Shown here piece after piece: positions 63,997 through 64,000 of a DNA stretch of 64,000 bases. A program made the position numbers and the translations under genes. The stretch comes from Macrolepiota albuminosa (lineage: Eukaryota; Basidiomycota; Agaricomycetes; Agaricales; Agaricaceae), in the NCBI GenBank assembly GCA_027475525.1, contig JAMWFC010000117.1, positions 2,280,183 through 2,344,182 on the forward strand, given 5' to 3'. The notes under the pieces were generated by a model. That model did not search any database, had not been told where the DNA came from, and saw only the letters and a list, made by a program, of their open reading frames with translations. Positions within the stretch are counted from its first letter, which is position 1. Every line of letters begins with the position of its first letter.

Positions 63997-64000
63997 GACG

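Larger units (their letters stand above)
54878..64000 (+). mobile_element. Ty3/gypsy LTR retrotransposon (3' LTR outside window)
   Basis: Contains a 5' LTR (54,878-55,878), leader, gag, pol in the order protease (in gag), RT, RNase H, integrase, then about 1.6 kb with antisense ORFs. No second TGATAGG-started LTR is seen before 64,000, so the element continues beyond the window. The LTR start follows GGCCGG of a 61-bp repeat whose next bases would be GAATGAGC, so it inserted within the array; a 5-bp duplication GCCGG is expected at the other side. GCGCT/AGCGC words are very frequent over the whole element. Confidence 0.85.

Overview
The window is nuclear DNA of a filamentous basidiomycete, probably an agaricomycete. 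Genes are dense and broken by many 45-60 nt GT-AG introns. The gene set is fungal: a fused TrpA-TrpB tryptophan synthase, a cytosolic asparaginase with ankyrin repeats, GUF1, an Ecl1-type protein and a WDR26/Gid7 protein. The transposons are fungal-type Helitron and Ty3/gypsy elements. No rRNA, tRNA or CRISPR was recognised.

Layout. 1-5.9 kb: no recognisable gene; diverged non-coding repeats and a small hairpin. 5.9-12.7 kb: TLC-domain membrane protein (+), metaxin/SAM-like protein (-) and the GARP subunit VPS54 (+); the last two start head to head with overlapping 5' ends. 15.1-16.5 kb: Ecl1-like protein. 19.2-21.7 kb: WDR26/Gid7. 23.6-40.1 kb: compact housekeeping block with elongin A (-), an unrecognised small gene (-), CWF18/CCDC12 (-), a small unrecognised gene (+), GUF1 (+), eIF2B-beta (-), tryptophan synthase (-), asparaginase (+) and a Ca2+/H+ exchanger (-). 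40.6-40.9 kb: non-LTR retrotransposon remnant.

40.9-54.9 kb is the most unusual part. Six Helitron-like units lie head to tail. Five are non-autonomous and consist mainly of 60- or 61-bp minisatellite whose unit holds a hairpin. One (unit E, 45.9-53.3 kb) encodes an apparently intact RepHel protein (HUH nuclease plus Pif1-type helicase). Its 5' leader looks like a ladder of five homologous mini-introns, and a sixth intron splits the ATG as AT|G. The final intron overlaps the stop codon and is duplicated downstream.

54.9-64 kb: a Ty3/gypsy retrotransposon (5' LTR, gag, pol; 3' LTR outside the window) inserted into the last Helitron minisatellite. It has an ATGA gag/pol overlap, two related antisense ORFs downstream of pol, and a strong excess of the word GCGCT/AGCGC throughout.

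Data quality: at 20 unrelated places, plus one imperfect case, a segment of exactly 77 bp is repeated head to tail. The repeated sequences are unrelated to each other but the period is always 77. Removing a copy restores reading frames (RepHel becomes exactly 1883 codons including stop). I read these as assembly seams (unmerged k-mer overlaps), not biology. Coordinates below are as given in the window, with the seams left in.
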